From Vibrio tasmaniensis 1F-187 (GTDB lineage Bacteria > Pseudomonadota > Gammaproteobacteria > Enterobacterales > Vibrionaceae): a DNA stretch of 43,882 bases. Shown here piece after piece: positions 8,621 to 18,147 of the stretch (positions are counted from its first letter, which is position 1; the number at the start of each line of letters is the position of its first letter). A program made the position numbers and the translations under genes. The notes under the pieces were generated by a model, which worked only from the letters and a program-made list of their open reading frames with translations, did no database searches and was not told the origin of the DNA. Where the stretch lies: assembly GCF_000272405.2 (NCBI RefSeq), contig NZ_AJZM02000270.1, positions 1 to 43,882 of the forward strand, read 5' to 3'.

Positions 8621-10450
8621 ATGCTTATGCCTGAAAAATTTAATATGCAGCACCCACCCTTCGATAGCCTGTCCGATACGGAACAATTGAAGCTTCGCTC
8701 TTCATTAGACGTGGTGTATTACCGCTCTCAAGAAGTGATACTGGAAGCAGATAGGCCGAGCAGACACCTGCATATCCTGATCAAAGGAGCCGTTGAAGAG
8801 CGCGCGAGCAGTGATGGTGAGATTTACGCACATTACGCCAATGACGATATTTTTGATGTGCGCAGCCAGTTTGAACCTCACACCAAACATCAATATATCG
8901 CACTCGAAGACACCTTAAGCTACCTACTGCCTACCGATATTTTTCTCGATCTTTATCACGCCAATGGTCAATTTGCCGCCTACTTTGATAGTAACCTGTC
9001 GACACGGAAAGCTCTGATTGAGGCCGCTCAGCAACAACAAAACCTTGCCGAGTTTATATTGACCAAAGTGGATGACTCTATCTATCACCCACCACTGATT
9101 CTTGAGCCAGGGCAACCCATCAACCAAGTAACTCAAATCCTAAAAGAGCAAGGCTTAGACTCGGCGCTGGTGCATTTAGACAACAAAGGCATAAAAGATT
9201 TTGGTTCAGGCTCCTTACCGTATGGGATCGTCACACGAACCAATTTATTGCACGCTGTAATGCTCGATAACTTCCCACAGGACGCGCCCGTTGGCGAGAT
9301 TGCAACATTTCCAGTGATGCACGTAAACCAAGGGGATTTCTTATTTAATGCCATGATTACCATGACCAGAAACCGGGTAAAAAGGTTGATGGTTTGTGAC
9401 GGTCTAAATGCTGTCGGCATGGTGGATATGACACAAATCCTCAGTGCATTCTCCACTCACTCTCACGTGCTCACTTTGCGTATTGCGCGATCCACCAGCA
9501 TTGAAGAGCTCGCATTAGCCTCCAACAAACAACGTCAACTGGTCGAAAGCCTACTCAATAACGGCATTCGCACGCGCTTCATCATGGAGCTAATTTCAGC
9601 CGTTAATGAACAGATAATAGAGAAAGCGTTTGAGTTGGTTATCCCACCCGCACTGCATAATCATTGCTGCCTCATCGTGTTGGGTTCCGAAGGCCGTGGA
9701 GAACAAATTATCAAAACCGATCAAGACAACGCGCTGATTATTCAAGATGGTTTAGAGTGGCATCAATGCCAGAGTGCCATGAACGACCTCACTCACACAT
9801 TGCAGCAATTGGGCTATCCACTCTGCCCCGGCAACGTGATGGTCAACAACCCCAAATGGGTGCATTCAGAACAAGAGTGGAAACAAACCCTCACCCGTTG
9901 GGTAAAAAAAGCCACGCCAGATACCGTGATGGATATCGCGATCATGGCGGATGCACACGCCGTTGCGGGTAATAGAGAGTTATTAAAACCCGTAAAGCAG
10001 CACCTAAGTGATTTGATGCTCGGACAAGAATTGATTCTGACTGAATTCTGCCGACCGGCTCTGAACTTCTCAGTACCCCTCACCCTGTTTGGCAATGTTA
10101 AACAATCCAAGTCAGGGCTCGATATCAAACAAGGCGGTATTTTCCCTATCGTGCATGGTGTGAGGGCACTCTGTCTTGAGCATGGTGTCACGGTAAACAA
10201 TACCTTCGAACGCATTGAACAACTGGTTAGCAAGAAAGTGCTTGAGCAAAGTACTGCCGATAATCTCAGTGAAGCACTCAAGCAATTCTTTAAGTGGCGC
10301 TTAGCCCAAAGGCTTTCTCAACAGCACAGCAGCAACAAGATTAACGTTAAACTGATGGAGCGAGCAGACAGGGATCTGCTTCGTCATAGCCTGCACGTAG
10401 TGAAGAAATTCAAGCAATGGCTCGGCTACCATTATCAGATACGGGATTAG
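8621..10450 (+). CDS. cNMP-binding / CBS / DUF294 nucleotidyltransferase protein
   Basis: Cytoplasmic protein of about 609 residues with a sensor-plus-effector layout. Counting from the GTG at 8618, a cyclic-nucleotide-binding-like fold lies near 10-130, a CBS pair near 155-280, a DUF294 nucleotidyltransferase near 310-450 and DUF294_C near 480-610. The nucleotidyltransferase signature is intact: G356-S357 with R360/E362, then metal-ligand D368 and D370. The family is related to the GlnD nucleotidyltransferase fold, but its substrate is not established. GTG 8618 is in frame; ATG 8621 or 8627 is more likely, with no strong ribosome site for any. An exonuclease gene follows after 11 nt and acs lies beyond. 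Homologues commonly sit beside acetate symporter and acs genes, suggesting a link to carbon-status signalling (inference). Confidence 0.9.
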   Translation: MLMPEKFNMQHPPFDSLSDTEQLKLRSSLDVVYYRSQEVILEADRPSRHLHILIKGAVEERASSDGEIYAHYANDDIFDVRSQFEPHTKHQYIALEDTLSYLLPTDIFLDLYHANGQFAAYFDSNLSTRKALIEAAQQQQNLAEFILTKVDDSIYHPPLILEPGQPINQVTQILKEQGLDSALVHLDNKGIKDFGSGSLPYGIVTRTNLLHAVMLDNFPQDAPVGEIATFPVMHVNQGDFLFNAMITMTRNRVKRLMVCDGLNAVGMVDMTQILSAFSTHSHVLTLRIARSTSIEELALASNKQRQLVESLLNNGIRTRFIMELISAVNEQIIEKAFELVIPPALHNHCCLIVLGSEGRGEQIIKTDQDNALIIQDGLEWHQCQSAMNDLTHTLQQLGYPLCPGNVMVNNPKWVHSEQEWKQTLTRWVKKATPDTVMDIAIMADAHAVAGNRELLKPVKQHLSDLMLGQELILTEFCRPALNFSVPLTLFGNVKQSKSGLDIKQGGIFPIVHGVRALCLEHGVTVNNTFERIEQLVSKKVLEQSTADNLSEALKQFFKWRLAQRLSQQHSSNKINVKLMERADRDLLRHSLHVVKKFKQWLGYHYQIRD

Positions 10451-10461
10451 GCGATTGAACG

Positions 10462-11094
10462 ATGAATAGGTTGGTTCGCTATTACTGGCATCATAAACTC
10501 AAAGGCTCTACTTATCAGCCTCTGTTTGCTGCGCCTGCTAATCACGAATACGTATCTCTCGATTGTGAAACCACCAGCCTCGACCCTAATCAGGCGGAAT
10601 TAGTCACCATTGCCGCAACCAAGATCATCGGTAACCGAATCATTACCAGCCAACCTTTTGAAGTCCGATTGCGCGCCCCGCAATCACTCGATTGCAATTC
10701 AATAAAAATCCACCGTATTCGCCATCAAGATCTCAAGCATGGTATCGAAGAGAAACAGGCTTTGATCGATCTGCTCGACTTTATTGGTAATCGCCCTTTA
10801 GTTGGCTATCACATCCGCTATGACAAGAAAATTCTCGACCGCGCCTGTTTAAAACAACTCGGATTTCCACTGCCTAACCGGTTAGTCGAAGTGAGCCAGC
10901 TCTATCAAGAAAAACTCGAAAGACAGCTACCCAATGCCTATTTTGATCTCAGTATGGACGCCATCTGTCGCCAGCTGGATCTACCTATCCCGGTCAATAA
11001 ACATGATGCATTACAAGACGCTATCTCCGCCGCCCTGATCTTTGTTCGCCTTAAACACGGTGATTTACCTCGTTTCAACTCTTCTTATTCTTAA
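10462..11094 (+). CDS. DEDDh 3'-5' exonuclease, DNA polymerase III epsilon-like
   Basis: The protein has 210 residues with a complete DEDDh active site: D34 and E36 (LDCETTSLD), D121 (GYHIRYDKKIL), and H181 with D186 (NKHDALQDA). It is shorter than DnaQ and lacks the polymerase-binding tail, so it is an accessory epsilon-like nuclease rather than the replicative proofreader. It starts 11 nt after the DUF294 gene, so the two are almost certainly co-transcribed and may act together. Whether the substrate is DNA, RNA or a small nucleotide cannot be read here. acs begins 218 bp downstream on the same strand with no intrinsic terminator between, so read-through into acs is possible. Confidence 0.9.
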   Translation: MNRLVRYYWHHKLKGSTYQPLFAAPANHEYVSLDCETTSLDPNQAELVTIAATKIIGNRIITSQPFEVRLRAPQSLDCNSIKIHRIRHQDLKHGIEEKQALIDLLDFIGNRPLVGYHIRYDKKILDRACLKQLGFPLPNRLVEVSQLYQEKLERQLPNAYFDLSMDAICRQLDLPIPVNKHDALQDAISAALIFVRLKHGDLPRFNSSYS

Positions 11095-11106
11095 TTCAAC
11101 CATTGC

Positions 11107-11122
11107 CTCTCTACATAGAGAG
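11107..11122. promoter_or_regulatory. Dyad upstream of acs
   Basis: CTCTCTA-CA-TAGAGAG is a perfect 7-bp inverted repeat starting 13 nt after the exonuclease stop. No T-run follows, so it is not an intrinsic terminator. It could be an RNA hairpin protecting the upstream mRNA end or an operator for acs. The rest of the 218-bp acs upstream region shows no convincing sigma70 or sigma54 promoter to my eye. Confidence 0.35.
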
Positions 11123-11312
11123 CAACATCTCAAAAATGAACTTAACTCGCTATTTTGTAAGTGAAAAGCAACGTCTCATCCTAAAGTCTAATTGTGGAAA
11201 TCGCCGTCCTAGTCGAGAGTGATAACACAAAGATGGTTCTGTAATAGACCTAGAAACTGAACACAAAGGAAGTTGCCAGTTCATTAGGAATGTAGGCACA
11301 AGGAGAGATGCA

Positions 11313-13262
11313 ATGAGTGAAGCCCACGTTTATCCGGTAAAAGAAAATATTAAATCAACCACACACGCGGATAATGACACTTACCTAGCCATGTACCAGC
11401 AATCTGTTTCTGACCCTGAAGGCTTTTGGGGTGAACACGGAAAAATCGTTGATTGGATTAAACCTTTCACACAGGTAAAAAATACCTCTTTCGACCCTGG
11501 CCACATTGATATTCGCTGGTTTGAAGATGGCACGCTTAACGTTTCGGCTAACTGTATCGACCGCCACCTTGCTGAACGCGGTGATGAAGTCGCTATTATC
11601 TGGGAAGGCGATGATCCGGCTGATGACAAAACGCTAACTTTTAATGAACTACACAAAGAAGTGTGCCTGTTTTCGAATGCTCTGAAAGAGCAAGGCGTGC
11701 GCAAAGGCGATGTGGTTTGTTTATACATGCCAATGGTTCCAGAAGCTGCGGTTGCCATGCTGGCATGTACCCGTATCGGGGCGGTTCACACAGTGGTATT
11801 TGGCGGTTTCTCACCAGAAGCACTGTCTGGTCGTATTATCGATTCAAATTCTAAAGTCGTTATCACTGCCGATGAAGGCGTGCGTGGCGGCCGTGCTGTT
11901 CCACTGAAGAAAAATGTCGATGAAGCACTGACGAATCCTGAAGTGAAGAACATCGAAAAGGTTGTAGTATTCAAACGTACTGGCGGCGATGTTGCATGGC
12001 ACGAACACCGCGATGTGTGGTGGCACGATGCTATTGCTAATGTATCTGCAGATTGTCCTCCAGAAGAGATGAACGCAGAAGACCCACTATTCATCCTTTA
12101 TACGTCAGGTTCAACAGGCAAACCTAAGGGTGTTATGCACACCACAGGTGGTTACCTTGTTTATGCAGCAATGACCTTCAAATACGTATTCGATTACCAA
12201 GAAGGCGAAACTTTCTGGTGTACAGCCGATGTGGGTTGGATTACCGGTCACACATACCTTGTTTACGGACCGCTTGCCAATGGTGCAAAAACCATTCTGT
12301 TTGAAGGCGTGCCGAACTACCCGAACACCAGCCGCATGAGTGAAGTGGTCGATAAGCACCAAGTTAATATTCTTTATACTGCACCAACAGCGATTCGCGC
12401 TTTGATGGCGAAAGGCAATGAAGCCGTTGAAGGCACGTCTCGTGACAGCCTAAGAATCATGGGCTCAGTGGGTGAACCTATCAACCCAGAGGCGTGGGAG
12501 TGGTACTACAAAACAATCGGTAATGAGCAGTCTCCAATTGTTGATACATGGTGGCAAACAGAAACGGGCGGAATCTTGATTGCACCGCTACCAGGCGCAA
12601 CAGACCTAAAACCAGGCTCAGCGACGCGTCCATTCTTCGGTGTGCAACCGGCGCTGGTTGATAACATGGGTAACATCATTGAGGGTGCAACAGACGGCAA
12701 CCTAGTGATTCTTGACTCTTGGCCAGGCCAGATGCGTACCGTTCACGGCGATCATGACCGTTTCGAACAAACTTACTTCTCGACCTTTAAAGGCATGTAC
12801 TTCACCAGTGATGGTGCTCGTCGTGATGAAGACGGTTACTACTGGATTACTGGCCGTGTTGATGACGTTCTGAACGTATCAGGTCACCGTATGGGTACCG
12901 CTGAGATTGAATCGGCTCTAGTCGCATTTGATAAGATCGCAGAGGCTGCGATTGTAGGTATCCCTCATGATATTAAAGGCCAAGCGATTTACGCTTACAT
13001 CACGTTGAATGATGGTGAATTCCCGACCGCAGAGCTTCATAAAGAAGTGAAAGACTGGGTACGCAAAGAGATAGGCCCAATCGCAACGCCAGATGTACTG
13101 CACTGGACCGACTCATTACCAAAAACTCGTTCAGGTAAAATCATGCGTCGTATCCTGCGTAAGATTGCCACTGGCGATACTGGCAACCTAGGCGATACGT
13201 CGACACTGGCAGACCCAAGCGTGGTCGATAAGCTGATTGCAGAGAAAGTGGAACTGGCATAA
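11313..13262 (+). CDS. acs: Acetyl-CoA synthetase (AMP-forming)
   Basis: Acs activates acetate to acetyl-AMP and then acetyl-CoA, feeding the glyoxylate and TCA cycles. At 649 residues it has the expected length. The adenylate-forming P-loop [11 protein letters not shown] lies near residue 265, WWQTETGG near residue 410, and the C-terminal motif PKTRSGK carries K609, the lysine acetylated in reversible inactivation of this family. AAGGAG at 11300-11305 is 7 nt before the ATG, a strong ribosome site. It is a known target of CrbS/CrbR in V. cholerae, and crbS lies about 4 kb upstream. A terminator follows the stop. Confidence 0.98.
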   Translation: MSEAHVYPVKENIKSTTHADNDTYLAMYQQSVSDPEGFWGEHGKIVDWIKPFTQVKNTSFDPGHIDIRWFEDGTLNVSANCIDRHLAERGDEVAIIWEGDDPADDKTLTFNELHKEVCLFSNALKEQGVRKGDVVCLYMPMVPEAAVAMLACTRIGAVHTVVFGGFSPEALSGRIIDSNSKVVITADEGVRGGRAVPLKKNVDEALTNPEVKNIEKVVVFKRTGGDVAWHEHRDVWWHDAIANVSADCPPEEMNAEDPLFILYTSGSTGKPKGVMHTTGGYLVYAAMTFKYVFDYQEGETFWCTADVGWITGHTYLVYGPLANGAKTILFEGVPNYPNTSRMSEVVDKHQVNILYTAPTAIRALMAKGNEAVEGTSRDSLRIMGSVGEPINPEAWEWYYKTIGNEQSPIVDTWWQTETGGILIAPLPGATDLKPGSATRPFFGVQPALVDNMGNIIEGATDGNLVILDSWPGQMRTVHGDHDRFEQTYFSTFKGMYFTSDGARRDEDGYYWITGRVDDVLNVSGHRMGTAEIESALVAFDKIAEAAIVGIPHDIKGQAIYAYITLNDGEFPTAELHKEVKDWVRKEIGPIATPDVLHWTDSLPKTRSGKIMRRILRKIATGDTGNLGDTSTLADPSVVDKLIAEKVELA

Positions 13263-13585
13263 GCAACCCGTCACATTACGTAATTACTGTTTAAAACAGC
13301 GCCTTTCTAAACCGTCACCTATGTGGCGGTTTTTTTATGGCTGATCTTGATCTCAAATATCCTCGACAAAATTAAGGCTAAGGCGCTTTTTTGTTAAGTT
13401 GGTAACAATCTCACACTCTCTCAATAGGAGATTAGACCAGTAAATTGCTGCGATTTGCGCTGAATTAGCTATAATCTGGTTCTAATTTTTAAATTTGGGT
13501 TTTTCTTACTGGAAATTATCCCCAAATTTTCAATAAAATGGCAACATTCACGTTCGTAAACACGATAAAGGAAGATAGCCCCACA
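13263..13585 (+). other. 323-bp intergenic region acs-aroQ
   Basis: Contains the acs terminator (13309-13336), a possible aroQ promoter with perfect -10 TATAAT at 13470-13475 and a poorly spaced TTGCTG at 13445-13450 (19-bp spacer), and a 9-bp inverted repeat AAATTTGGG/CCCAAATTT (13491-13499, 13521-13529) that would fold in the aroQ leader. No gene is supported. Confidence 0.6.
13309..13336 (+). terminator. acs: Terminator of acs
   Basis: AACCGTCAC (13309-13318 region) pairs with GTGGCGGTT with one G-T pair, 4-nt loop CTAT, then seven T. It lies 47 nt after the acs stop. Confidence 0.88.
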
Positions 13586-14035
13586 ATGTCTACAAAGTTT
13601 CGCATTCTAGTTTTAAATGGACCAAACCTTAATCTGTTAGGCCTTAGAGAACCTGCACACTACGGTTCTCAAACACTTGACCAGATTATTAGCTCATTGA
13701 CCGAGCAAGCGAAAACACACGATGTTGAGCTATCTCACTTACAGTCAAATCGTGAGTATGAGCTGATTGAAGCTATCCATAGTGCTTATCAAAATGTTGA
13801 TTTCATTATTATCAACCCAGCGGCCTTTACACATACCAGTGTGGCGTTGCGTGATGCACTACTTGGTATTGCTATCCCATTTATTGAGGTTCATCTATCG
13901 AATGTTCACGCACGTGAACCATTCCGTCACCACTCTTACCTGTCTGATAAAGCAGAAGGTGTGATTTGTGGCTTAGGTGCCCAAGGTTATCAATTTGCTT
14001 TGACAGCTGCGCTCAACAAGCTCAACGCAAAGTAA
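13586..14035 (+). CDS. aroQ: 3-dehydroquinate dehydratase, type II
   Basis: AroQ catalyses 3-dehydroquinate to 3-dehydroshikimate in the shikimate pathway. The protein has 150 residues, normal for the dodecameric type II enzyme. Visible signatures are [13 protein letters not shown] at 7-19, the catalytic Tyr at Y26 (REPAHYG), [10 protein letters not shown] and [11 protein letters not shown] with the catalytic His region. The frame extends upstream to ATG 13538, but the family start is [23 protein letters not shown] at 13568-13574 lies 11 nt before ATG 13586, so this start is chosen. It is followed by accBC, the usual aroQ-accB-accC order in gamma-proteobacteria. Confidence 0.96.
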   Translation: MSTKFRILVLNGPNLNLLGLREPAHYGSQTLDQIISSLTEQAKTHDVELSHLQSNREYELIEAIHSAYQNVDFIIINPAAFTHTSVALRDALLGIAIPFIEVHLSNVHAREPFRHHSYLSDKAEGVICGLGAQGYQFALTAALNKLNAK

Positions 14036-14109
14036 ATAAAAACAACGAACTATTACTAACCTACTCAGTCAAAGAGTAAGTTCAATCAACAGATAAAGAG
14101 AAAGAAACA

Positions 14110-14562
14110 ATGGATATTCGCAAAATCAAGAAGCTAATCGAATTGGTTGAAGAGTCTGGTATTTCTGAGCTAGAGATCTCTGAAGGTGAAGAGTCAGTAC
14201 GAATCAGTCGTAACAGCCCTGTATCTGCAGCGCCTATTCAATATGCAGCAGCTCCAGCTCCTGTAGCGGCAGCAGCACCTGCGGCGGCACCTGTAGCTGC
14301 AGAAGCGGCAGCTCCTGCGGTTCCTGCTGGTCACCAAGTTCTTTCTCCAATGGTTGGTACTTTCTACGGCGCTCCAAGCCCAGATGCAAAACCGTTCGTT
14401 AAAGTGGGTCAATCTGTAACTGCTGGCGAAACACTATGTATCGTTGAAGCAATGAAAATGATGAACCAAATCGAAGCTGATAAATCTGGTGTTGTAACGG
14501 CTATCCTAGTTGAAGACGGTCAACCAGTAGAATTCGACCAAGCTCTAGTAATTATCGAATAA
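14110..14562 (+). CDS. accB: Biotin carboxyl carrier protein of acetyl-CoA carboxylase
   Basis: BCCP carries biotin between the carboxylase and carboxyltransferase half-reactions of acetyl-CoA carboxylase, the first step of fatty acid synthesis. Of 150 residues, 1-35 are the N-terminal helical region, about 38-75 are an Ala/Pro-rich flexible linker, and 76-150 form the biotinyl domain. The biotinylated lysine is K116 in EAMKMM. It starts 74 nt after aroQ, and accC follows 15 nt after its stop. In E. coli the N-terminal part of BCCP also takes part in autoregulation of accBC; whether this holds here cannot be read. Confidence 0.98.
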   Translation: MDIRKIKKLIELVEESGISELEISEGEESVRISRNSPVSAAPIQYAAAPAPVAAAAPAAAPVAAEAAAPAVPAGHQVLSPMVGTFYGAPSPDAKPFVKVGQSVTAGETLCIVEAMKMMNQIEADKSGVVTAILVEDGQPVEFDQALVIIE

Positions 14563-14577
14563 TAGAGAGCACTCATT

Positions 14578-15921
14578 ATGTTAGATAAATTAGTAATCGC
14601 GAACCGTGGTGAAATTGCACTGCGTATTCTGCGAGCATGTAAAGAGCTTGGCATCAAAACGGTAGCGGTTCACTCAACAGCTGACCGCGATCTTAAGCAC
14701 GTACTGCTTGCTGACGAAACCATTTGTATCGGTCCAGCTCGTGGTATCGATAGCTACCTGAACATTCCTCGTATCATCAGCGCTGCTGAAGTAACGGGTG
14801 CAGTCGCTATCCACCCTGGCTACGGCTTCCTATCTGAAAATGCAGATTTTGCAGAACAGGTAGAGCGCAGTGGTTTTATCTTCGTTGGCCCTAAAGCTGA
14901 AACCATTCGCATGATGGGTGACAAAGTGTCAGCTATCACGTCAATGAAAAAAGCGGGTGTACCTTGTGTACCAGGTTCTGACGGTCCTCTTGACGACGAC
15001 GAAGCGAAAAACAAAGCGCACGCTAAGCGCATTGGTTTCCCTGTAATCATCAAGGCTTCTGGCGGCGGCGGCGGTCGTGGTATGCGTGTTGTTCGTACTG
15101 AAAAAGAACTAACAGAAGCTATCGCAATGACTCGTGCTGAAGCAAAAGCATGTTTCAATAACGACATGGTTTACATGGAAAAATTCCTAGAAAACCCACG
15201 TCATATTGAAGTACAAGTGCTTGCAGATGGTCAAGGTAATGCTATCCACCTAGGTGAGCGTGACTGTTCAATGCAGCGCCGTCACCAGAAAGTTGTGGAA
15301 GAAGCGCCAGCACCAGGTATCACTGAAGAAATGCGTAAATACATCGGCGACCGTTGTACTCGTGCATGTCTTGAGATTGGTTACCGCGGCGCAGGTACAT
15401 TTGAATTCCTATACGAGAACGGTGAGTTCTACTTCATTGAAATGAACACTCGTATCCAGGTTGAGCACACGATTACTGAAATGGTAACGGGTATCGATCT
15501 AGTGAAAGAGCAACTTCGCATTGCTGCTGGTCAGCCTCTATCATTCACACAGGATGATATTAAGCTGCGCGGCCACTCAATCGAATGTCGTATCAATGCG
15601 GAAGATCCGGTTCGTTTCCTACCTTCTCCGGGTAAGATCACGCGCTTCCACGCTCCAGGCGGCATGGGTGTACGTTGGGAATCTCACATCTACACGGGCT
15701 ACACAGTGCCACCGCATTACGATTCAATGATCGGCAAGCTGATCACTTACGGTGAGAACCGTGATGTTGCTATCGCTCGTATGAAGAACGCATTGGGTGA
15801 AATGATTGTTGAAGGTATTAACGTTAATACTGAGCTTCAACTGTCTATTATGAACGACGAAAACTTCCAACACGGTGGGGCAAACATCCACTACCTTGAG
15901 AAGAAGCTTGGTCTACAATAG
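14578..15921 (+). CDS. accC: Biotin carboxylase subunit of acetyl-CoA carboxylase
   Basis: AccC carboxylates BCCP-biotin with ATP and bicarbonate. At 447 residues it has the usual length. Order: N-terminal biotin carboxylase domain ([20 protein letters not shown] at 5-24), ATP-grasp with glycine loop [10 protein letters not shown] near 165, catalytic region [12 protein letters not shown] near 286-297, and C-terminal domain. It is co-transcribed with accB. The end of the gene is unusual: the last 18 bp including the TAG stop are tandemly duplicated, and the frame stays open for 18 more codons after TAG until TAA at 15976. Confidence 0.98.
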   Translation: MLDKLVIANRGEIALRILRACKELGIKTVAVHSTADRDLKHVLLADETICIGPARGIDSYLNIPRIISAAEVTGAVAIHPGYGFLSENADFAEQVERSGFIFVGPKAETIRMMGDKVSAITSMKKAGVPCVPGSDGPLDDDEAKNKAHAKRIGFPVIIKASGGGGGRGMRVVRTEKELTEAIAMTRAEAKACFNNDMVYMEKFLENPRHIEVQVLADGQGNAIHLGERDCSMQRRHQKVVEEAPAPGITEEMRKYIGDRCTRACLEIGYRGAGTFEFLYENGEFYFIEMNTRIQVEHTITEMVTGIDLVKEQLRIAAGQPLSFTQDDIKLRGHSIECRINAEDPVRFLPSPGKITRFHAPGGMGVRWESHIYTGYTVPPHYDSMIGKLITYGENRDVAIARMKNALGEMIVEGINVNTELQLSIMNDENFQHGGANIHYLEKKLGLQ

Positions 15922-15938
15922 AAGCTTGGTCTGCAACA
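15903..15938 (+). repeat. accC: 18-bp tandem duplication across the accC stop codon
   Basis: GAAGCTTGGTCTACAATA (15903-15920) is followed directly by GAAGCTTGGTCTGCAACA (15921-15938), 16 of 18 identical. A partial third copy, GAAGCAGGTCT, begins at 15939. The first copy holds the TAG stop; the second has CAG at the matching codon. Confidence 0.85.
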
Positions 15939-15979
15939 GAAGCAGGTCTTCCATAATACGTTCTCTGTAGAACAGTAAT

Positions 15980-16006
15980 AAATGCTCACTTCGGTGAGCA
16001 TTTTTG
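15980..16006 (+). terminator. Terminator of aroQ-accBC
   Basis: AAATGCTCAC (15980-15989), tetraloop TTCG, GTGAGCATTT (15994-16003) and further T. The UUCG loop makes a very stable hairpin. Confidence 0.92.
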
Positions 16007-16127
16007 TTTGTAAATACTCGCAATAATCAATTCATAATCCCCATTATATTCCGTGGGGTTTTGGTGAATTTGCTCATATTTTCTGCTAGACTCGCCATCC
16101 AATTTTTCTCATATAGAAGATGCAGCC

Positions 16128-17015
16128 ATGCCTTGGATTCAAATCAAGCTTAATGCTACCAATGAAAATGCCGAACAAATCGGCGACATGTTAATGGAAG
16201 AGACTGGTGCTCTTTCTGTAACTTTCCTGGATGCACAAGATACCCCTGTATTTGAGCCTCTGCCGGGCGAAACTCGCCTTTGGGGTGATACTGACATTCT
16301 CGCGCTTTACGACGCTGAGACTGACACTGGTGTCGTTCTAGCGCAGATTAAAGCAAGCAACATGTTCCCTGCAGACTTTGCTCACAAAGTAGAGCAAATT
16401 GAAGACAAGGATTGGGAACGTGAATGGATGGACAACTTCCACCCAATGAAGTTTGGTGAGCGTTTATGGATTTGCCCTAGCTGGCGCGATATCCCTGAAC
16501 CTGACGCTGTAAACGTCATGCTAGACCCTGGTCTTGCATTTGGTACGGGCACTCACCCAACAACAGCATTGTGTCTTGAATGGCTTGAAGGCCTAGACCT
16601 GACAGGTAAAACCGTGATCGACTTCGGTTGTGGTTCAGGCATTCTTGCGATCGCTGCGATCAAACTTGGCGCGGCAAAAGTTGTCGGGATCGACATTGAT
16701 CCTCAAGCTCTGCTTGCATCAAAAGACAACGCACAACGCAATGGTGTTGCTGAGCAACTAGAGGTGTTCTTGCCACAAGATCAACCGGAAGGTTTGCTCG
16801 CTGACGTTGTTGTTGCCAACATTCTTGCCGGTCCATTACGCGACCTTTCTGGCATCATTAAAGGTCTAGTAAAGCCAAATGGTGTACTAGCAATGTCGGG
16901 GGTTTTAGATACACAAGCGGAAGATGTTGCAACTTATTATCGTGATGAGCTTCACATTGATCCGATCATTGAACAACAAGAATGGTGTCGAATCTCTGGT
17001 CGCAAGCAAGGCTAG
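16128..17015 (+). CDS. prmA: Ribosomal protein L11 methyltransferase
   Basis: PrmA trimethylates residues of ribosomal protein L11 with S-adenosylmethionine as donor. The protein has 295 residues, usual for the family: an N-terminal substrate-recognition domain (about 1-110, opening [20 protein letters not shown]), a linker, and a Rossmann methyltransferase domain with SAM motif [15 protein letters not shown] near 163-177. [11 protein letters not shown] near 225-235 is the post-I motif. GAAG lies 8 nt before the ATG. Its substrate gene rplK is also in this window at 42048. It follows the acc terminator and precedes dusB-fis, a conserved order. Confidence 0.97.
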
Positions 17016-17090
17016 GTAAGACTTTGGGTGCTAATTGATTGAAATTTAAACGAATTACAAAAACAAATTGTAAATGCTCAAATATTAGTC

Positions 17091-17127
17091 TTTTCACGCA
17101 GCGAAAAAATGCGTAAAATGCGCGCCC
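17091..17127 (+). promoter_or_regulatory. dusB-fis promoter with GC-rich discriminator
   Basis: TTTTCA (17091-17096), exactly 17 bp, TAAAAT (17114-17119), then the discriminator GCGCGCCC (17120-17127). A GC-rich discriminator is the hallmark of promoters shut down by ppGpp/DksA, and the E. coli fis promoter has the same property. The region upstream (about 17030-17090) is very A/T rich, suitable for Fis autoregulation sites or an UP element (inference). Confidence 0.75.
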
Positions 17128-17146
17128 TTGCTGGTACAGAACTGTG

Positions 17147-18124
17147 ATGACATTTTTGAAAATCGGAAATTATCAACTTAAGAACAATCTAATCGTCGCT
17201 CCTATGGCTGGCGTAACGGATAGACCATTCCGTGAGTTGTGTCTTCGTTACGGTGCGGGGATGGCAGTCAGTGAAATGATGTCCTCCAATCCGAAAGTTT
17301 GGAAAACGTCAAAATCTCAGCAGCGTATGGTACATGAAGGCGAATCGGGCATTCGTTCAGTACAAATCGCTGGTGCAGACCCACAGCTTATGGCCGAGGC
17401 TGCTCAATTCAATGTTGCTAACGGTGCGCAAATCATCGATATCAACATGGGTTGCCCAGCCAAAAAAGTGAATAAGAAGCTTGCGGGCTCAGCCCTACTT
17501 CAGCATCCAGAACTCATTGAAGATATTCTGAAGGCTGTGGTAAATGCTGTCGACGTTCCAGTAACGTTGAAAACGCGCACAGGCTGGGATACAGACAATA
17601 GAAACTGTGTCCAAATCGCGAAAATAGCCGAAGACTGCGGCATACAAGCTCTTGCCCTTCACGGGAGAACTCGCGCTTGTATGTACAAAGGTGAGGCAGA
17701 ATACAAACACATTAAAGCAGCGAAACAAGCAGTATCTATTCCGGTTATCGCTAACGGTGATATCGATAGTCCGGAAAAAGCGAAGTTTGTGCTGGAGTAC
17801 ACCGGCGCTGATGCTTTAATGATAGGTCGACCTGCCCAAGGACGCCCTTGGATTTTTAACGAAATCCTACACTATTTGGAAAACGGCACCACGATGGACC
17901 CACTCCCGATTTCGGAAGTGAAAGACATCATGCTTGGTCATGTGCTCGCTCTACATGAATTTTATGGAGAGTTTTTAGGCCCTCGCATCGCTCGTAAGCA
18001 TGTGGGTTGGTATCTAAAAGAGCATGAACAAGCGAGTGAGTTTCGCCGTACCTTCAACGCATTCGAAGCAGGTGATCTGCAGCTTGAAGCGCTAGAAGGT
18101 TTTTTTGATAACGTTGCACCATAA
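17147..18124 (+). CDS. dusB: tRNA-dihydrouridine synthase B
   Basis: DusB reduces a uridine in the tRNA D-loop region using FMN and NADPH. The protein has 325 residues from ATG 17147 (GTG 17144 is also in frame). It forms a TIM-barrel Dus domain: N-terminal [13 protein letters not shown], catalytic cysteine in [10 protein letters not shown] (about residue 103), [13 protein letters not shown] near 173-185, and the phosphate-binding end [18 protein letters not shown]. It is the first gene of the dusB-fis operon; fis begins 23 nt after its stop, as in most gamma-proteobacteria. The transcript start is close to the ATG given the promoter at 17091-17119, leaving a short leader. Confidence 0.97.
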   Translation: MTFLKIGNYQLKNNLIVAPMAGVTDRPFRELCLRYGAGMAVSEMMSSNPKVWKTSKSQQRMVHEGESGIRSVQIAGADPQLMAEAAQFNVANGAQIIDINMGCPAKKVNKKLAGSALLQHPELIEDILKAVVNAVDVPVTLKTRTGWDTDNRNCVQIAKIAEDCGIQALALHGRTRACMYKGEAEYKHIKAAKQAVSIPVIANGDIDSPEKAKFVLEYTGADALMIGRPAQGRPWIFNEILHYLENGTTMDPLPISEVKDIMLGHVLALHEFYGEFLGPRIARKHVGWYLKEHEQASEFRRTFNAFEAGDLQLEALEGFFDNVAP

Positions 18125-18147
18125 TTACGAGAAGAGCTAGACCGAAT

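Noticed and set aside
8557..11188. Octamer CTAAAGTC shared by the DUF294 upstream region (8557) and the acs upstream region (11181), as a possible CrbR site
   Set aside because: One shared octamer between two regions of about 220 bp is expected by chance at close to one occurrence, and the flanks do not match.
7189..13262. Acetate block as a horizontally acquired island
   Set aside because: No integrase, tRNA, direct repeats or change of base composition at its borders; gene order fits other Vibrio.
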